A stretch of DNA of 7,442 nucleotides from NCBI GenBank assembly GCA_013140405.1, contig JABFSV010000519.1, forward strand, positions 1 to 7,442, given 5' to 3'. Source of the DNA: Methyloglobulus sp. GTDB taxonomy: Bacteria > Pseudomonadota > Gammaproteobacteria > Methylococcales > Methylomonadaceae. Numbering within the stretch: position 1 is the stretch's first letter; every line of letters starts with the position of its first letter. Positions 5,976 to 7,442 of the stretch are shown piece after piece. The position numbers and the translations under genes are program-made. The notes under the pieces are model-generated. The model was not told the origin of the DNA and did not search any database. It saw only the letters and a list, made by a program, of their open reading frames with translations.

Positions 5976-7442
5976 TAGCCAGAGGCCAGAATGCTTGAGT
6001 ATAAACGCCTTAACGACTGCGGCCTTGTTACTGCCGGGCTTACTATCGCCCACTGCCCAAGCCACCGAAGGCGACGAACTGGATTTTCAATACAGCCATT
6101 ATCAGGAAGGCAAAAGAAACCTTTCCTATGCGGGTTATGATAATGATGGGGCAAACATTGTCATTCCAGGCAAATCATTTAACCCCATAGAAGTCGATAG
6201 CATTAAGGGTCATGGTAGTTTTTCCTTATCAGACCGAATTAAATTCGCTTTCAACTACGTCCAGGATACTTGGGGCGGGGCAACGCCGGTTTCAACTGCG
6301 CCTGCTGCATTTGGCGGGAATATTCAAAGTTATGATATATCCGGCAATGTCGTTACTGGCGCTACTCCGTTTACCATTACAGGACAGGGTGAATTATTAT
6401 TTGATAAAAACTATAACACCTATTTGGGTGACTATGATGGTAATCCAGTTAGTTCAGAAAAGGGTACAACGCATGTCATGTCCACAGCCTCGCCTGAAAC
6501 CCGCAAGCAAGGCGATTTTAAACTGTCTTATGACTGGGATGAGGCTACGGTTAGCGTCGGTGGTGGTATTTCGGTGGAAGACGATTATGAATCCCGTTTT
6601 GGCAATCTTGGCTTACGGTGGGACTTGAACCAAAAACACACCACATTAAACCTGGATTTAAGCTATACCAACAGCACCACAAATGCGGTTATAGATCATG
6701 ACTTATACTATTCGCGTGACAAATGGTTTTATGAACATGTTACTTTTAATGAAGAAACTCTTGCAAATACCGTATCTGGCACTAAACAAGACTGGGGCGT
6801 ACATGCTGGCGTGTCTCAAGTCATCAATAAGTCAGCGTTGGTGAGTGCCGATTTTAACTATACCCGCAGCATCGGTTACATGGCTAACCCCTACAAACTC
6901 ACCCAGTTTTTCTTTGTCGATCCCGCTGAATTCCAATCTAACGAATTTGTACGTCCCAATGTGGATGCCTTTTTGGAGCGTCGTCCAGAAGTGCGTAATC
7001 AATGGGGTGTGGGTGGTCGTTATGTGCAGTACATTAATCCGCTCGATGCCGCTTTGCATTTTGATTATCGGTTTTCAGCAGACGATTGGGGAATCCAAGC
7101 CCATACCTTTGAAGCTGATTGGGTGCAACCTTTAGGCTCAGGCTGGACAGTCACGCCGAGTGTCCGATATTACTCGCAGGATGCCGCTGATTTTTATACG
7201 CCCTACGTTATCCTAAAAGAAAAAAGGGAAAGGGGCGAAATTTTAGTCAATGGTGACCCAAGAAATATTACAACCAATAATTTGCCCAGTGCATTTTCCA
7301 GCGATCACCGACTATCTGGTTACGGCGCACTCAGCGGTGGCGTAACTGTCACCAAACAGTTTGCCAAGGGCTTAACGTTGGAAACTGGCTTTGAATATTA
7401 CACCCATCAAGGTTCGATGAAAATCGGCGGCGGTGGTGAAGG
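5962..7442 (+). CDS. DUF3570-type outer-membrane protein, copy 2 (3' end outside window)
   Basis: The frame is open from at least 5941 to the window end, about 493 codons from GTG 5962. No ATG suits a normal start: ATG 5941 lies inside the lipoprotein gene without a good SD, and ATG 5991 is in another frame. GTG 5962 (starting MAVINSQRPEC) follows a strong SD; TTG 5995 is the alternative. The signal peptide ends near residue 34 (AQA). The mature part matches the DUF3570 region of the first copy along its length (DFQYSHYQEGKR, FAFNYVQDTWGGATP, ASPETRKQGDFKLSY, EDDYESRFGN, YSQDAADFYTP, FEYYTHQGS). Variable stretches fall between, for example around 6301-6480, 6700-6780 and 7201-7300, likely exposed loops. 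The window stops just before the point where copy 1 has its His-rich linker, so whether copy 2 also carries the second barrel cannot be seen. Confidence 0.88.
   Translation, partial: MAVINSQRPECLSINALTTAALLLPGLLSPTAQATEGDELDFQYSHYQEGKRNLSYAGYDNDGANIVIPGKSFNPIEVDSIKGHGSFSLSDRIKFAFNYVQDTWGGATPVSTAPAAFGGNIQSYDISGNVVTGATPFTITGQGELLFDKNYNTYLGDYDGNPVSSEKGTTHVMSTASPETRKQGDFKLSYDWDEATVSVGGGISVEDDYESRFGNLGLRWDLNQKHTTLNLDLSYTNSTTNAVIDHDLYYSRDKWFYEHVTFNEETLANTVSGTKQDWGVHAGVSQVINKSALVSADFNYTRSIGYMANPYKLTQFFFVDPAEFQSNEFVRPNVDAFLERRPEVRNQWGVGGRYVQYINPLDAALHFDYRFSADDWGIQAHTFEADWVQPLGSGWTVTPSVRYYSQDAADFYTPYVILKEKRERGEILVNGDPRNITTNNLPSAFSSDHRLSGYGALSGGVTVTKQFAKGLTLETGFEYYTHQGSMKIGGGGE

Noticed and set aside
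5991..6139. ATG 5991 as start of the second DUF3570 gene
   Set aside because: It is in the wrong frame and meets a stop near 6139; the conserved signal peptide and mature protein are in the frame of GTG 5962 and TTG 5995.

Overview
The window looks like chromosomal DNA from a free-living Gram-negative gammaproteobacterium. The protein families and the style of the dispersed palindromic repeats recall methanotrophs (Methylococcales), but that is an impression; no rRNA or housekeeping marker is present. All convincing genes are on the + strand, and every product carries an export signal, so the locus serves the cell envelope.

Layout: (1) 1-198, a leader with two strong hairpins. (2) 199-3418, cassette 1: a 74-residue DUF4266-type lipoprotein whose end overlaps a giant outer-membrane protein. 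That protein is a DUF3570-type region joined by a His-rich linker to a second, Met/His-rich barrel-like domain. (3) 3660-4553, an exported protein with an STN-like module and HEAT repeats. (4) 4770-5288, a periplasmic TlpA/thioredoxin-like protein with WCGPC. (5) 5289-5750, gene-free DNA made largely of palindromic repeat material. (6) 5751-7442, cassette 2: a second DUF4266 lipoprotein overlapping a second DUF3570 gene that runs off the window. This last gene is easy to miss because it has no stop in the window and probably starts at GTG.

In both cassettes the lipoprotein's last codons carry a Shine-Dalgarno sequence (AGGGGG) and the GTG start of the DUF3570 gene in another frame, so the pair is probably translationally coupled. 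In cassette 1 about 330 nt of repeat-derived DNA sits in frame between that GTG and the signal peptide. A related repeat lies just upstream of cassette 2.

Function is not established. A lipoprotein ending in Cys-Gly-Cys, a periplasmic thioredoxin-like protein and a Met/His-rich outer-membrane barrel together suggest, as inference only, thiol/metal (possibly copper) handling or redox chemistry at the outer membrane.
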